From Acinetobacter gerneri DSM 14967 = CIP 107464 = MTCC 9824 (lineage in GTDB: Bacteria > Pseudomonadota > Gammaproteobacteria > Pseudomonadales > Moraxellaceae), in the NCBI RefSeq assembly GCF_000368565.1, contig NZ_KB849549.1:124001-188000 (forward strand): a stretch of 64,000 bases of DNA, in the 5' to 3' direction. A program made the position numbers and the translations under genes. The notes below the pieces were generated by a model. That model searched no databases and was not told the DNA's origin. It saw only the letters and a program-made list of their open reading frames with translations. This document shows, piece by piece, positions 63,080 through 64,000 of the stretch (its first letter is position 1; every line of letters starts with the position of its first letter).

Positions 63080-64000
63080 TCAAACGTCAAGGTAATCCAA
63101 AATACCTTCTGCTGCTTGACGTCCTTCCCAGATTGCTGTCACAACCAAGTCAGAGCCACGCACCATATCGCCACCCGCAAAGATTTTCGGATTTGATGTT
63201 TGGAATTTATATTCTTGCTGTTCAGGTGCAACCACACGACCAGAACCATCAAGATTGATATTTGAAGAAGCAAACCAATCTGCAGGGCTAGTACGGAAAC
63301 CGAAGGCTAAAAGTACGGCATCAGCTGGTAAAACTTCTTCAGAACCAGGGATTGGCTCAGGGCTACGACGACCACGACTATCTGGATCACCAAGCTGAGT
63401 GCTTACGACTTTAACGCCTGTAACCTTGCCATTTTCACCTACGATTTCAATCGGTTGACGATTGAATTGGAAATCAACACCTTCTTCACGTGCATTTTTT
63501 ACTTCACGACGTGAACCCGGCATGTTTTCTTCATCACGGCGATATGCACAAGTCACTGACTCTGCACCTTGACGAATCGAAGTACGGTTACAGTCCATCG
63601 CAGTGTCACCACCACCAAGCACGATCACTTTTTTACCTTCAACACTGATGTATTCAGCAGGATCTTTTTCCCAGCCTTGAGTACGGTTGACATTGGCGAT
63701 TAGGAAATCAAGTGCATCATACACACCGTCTAAATCTTCACCAGCAAATCCGCCTTTCATATAGGTGTATGTACCCATACCCATAAAGACTGCATCATAA
63801 TCTGCAAGCAATTGGTCAATCGTTACGTCTGTACCAATTTCAGTATTTAAACGGAATTCAACGCCCATGCCTGTGAAAATTTCACGGCGACGTTTCATCA
63901 CATCTTTTTCCATTTTAAATTCTGGAATACCAAAAGTTAAAAGGCCACCGATTTCAGGGCGTTTATCAAATACGACTGGCTTAACACCACTTCGTACCAA
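63080..64000 (-). CDS. gltD: Glutamate synthase small subunit GltD (N-terminal part lies beyond the window)
   Basis: The last ~306 residues of the FAD/NADPH-binding subunit of glutamate synthase, which passes electrons from NADPH to the large subunit. Visible are 'GLLTFGIPEFKMEKDVMKRR', the NADPH Rossmann motif 'VIVLGGGDTAMDCNRTSIRQGA' and the C-terminal FAD block 'KIFAGGDMVRGSDLVVTAIWEGRQAAEGI'. The gene enters from the right edge, so its start and the N-terminal iron-sulfur region are missing. gltB would be expected upstream. Confidence 0.94.
   Translation of the reverse strand: MVRSGVKPVVFDKRPEIGGLLTFGIPEFKMEKDVMKRRREIFTGMGVEFRLNTEIGTDVTIDQLLADYDAVFMGMGTYTYMKGGFAGEDLDGVYDALDFLIANVNRTQGWEKDPAEYISVEGKKVIVLGGGDTAMDCNRTSIRQGAESVTCAYRRDEENMPGSRREVKNAREEGVDFQFNRQPIEIVGENGKVTGVKVVSTQLGDPDSRGRRSPEPIPGSEEVLPADAVLLAFGFRTSPADWFASSNINLDGSGRVVAPEQQEYKFQTSNPKIFAGGDMVRGSDLVVTAIWEGRQAAEGILDYLDV

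Overview
The window is chromosomal DNA of a low-GC gammaproteobacterium, almost certainly an Acinetobacter that is not clearly A. baumannii. Reasons: an isolated gspF-gspG pair, a tandem-domain polyphosphate:AMP phosphotransferase of the kind first described in Acinetobacter johnsonii, a UbiE with a long N-terminal extension, a fused MrpA/B subunit, and the AT-rich codon use. I see no tRNA or rRNA gene, CRISPR array, insertion sequence, integrase or prophage. This is mostly core chromosome with a few less familiar islands.

Layout. 1-3369 (minus): truncated hemH, a DUF4062 protein, murI and a DUF1285 protein. 3571-5283: ETF:ubiquinone oxidoreductase. 5393-6172 (minus): a small secreted protein and a TusA-like protein. 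6357-8752: corC-lnt operon. 8849-10088: CsaA-like, GFA-family and small membrane proteins. 10362-12040 (minus): gspG and gspF. 12210-17381: priA, a CPA2 antiporter and hslO. 17578-18902: cbpA-cbpM. 19003-21022: two DUF465/YdcH paralogues flanking a CorA-family gene. 21098-23723 (minus): rpsO-pnp. 24007-25305: a serine hydrolase. 25704-25793 (minus): a candidate small RNA. 25950-35222 (minus): recC-recB-recD. 35399-38419: a hydrophobic helical protein, pap and an FFLEELY-like protein. 38569-41834: ubiE-ubiJ-ubiB. 42249-46013: patatin, LysE-type exporter, GNAT and FAD monooxygenase. 46127-46909: hisIE. 46970-48994 (minus): a PhoX-like phosphatase. 49299-52216: a helicase plus a degenerate AAA ATPase. 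52313-54045: an AraC regulator and a fatty acid hydroxylase-like protein. 54515-60713: the mrp antiporter operon. 60876-61502: a riboflavin synthase-like protein. 61581-62474 (minus): a ferritin-like metal-dependent hydrolase. 63080-64000 (minus): truncated gltD.

How the genes work together. recC-recB-recD encode the whole RecBCD enzyme, and priA (separate locus) restarts forks after recombination. ubiE-ubiJ-ubiB supply ubiquinone, which ETF-QO reduces. hslO and cbpA/cbpM are chaperone systems. corC and lnt belong to envelope maintenance. The mrp operon encodes a multisubunit Na+/H+ antiporter. Nearly every convergent gene pair is separated by one near-perfect bidirectional terminator hairpin.

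Most interesting signals. (1) Five DnaA-box-like 9-mers at exact 12-bp spacing lie over the recD start and encode a tetrapeptide repeat. (2) A UvrD-like helicase sits beside a PtuA/retron-type AAA ATPase that keeps Walker A but has lost its signature motif, the Walker B glutamate and the switch histidine. (3) A candidate small RNA lies downstream of recD. (4) A terminator-like hairpin lies in the mrp leader. (5) A roughly 140-bp multi-palindrome element follows ubiB.
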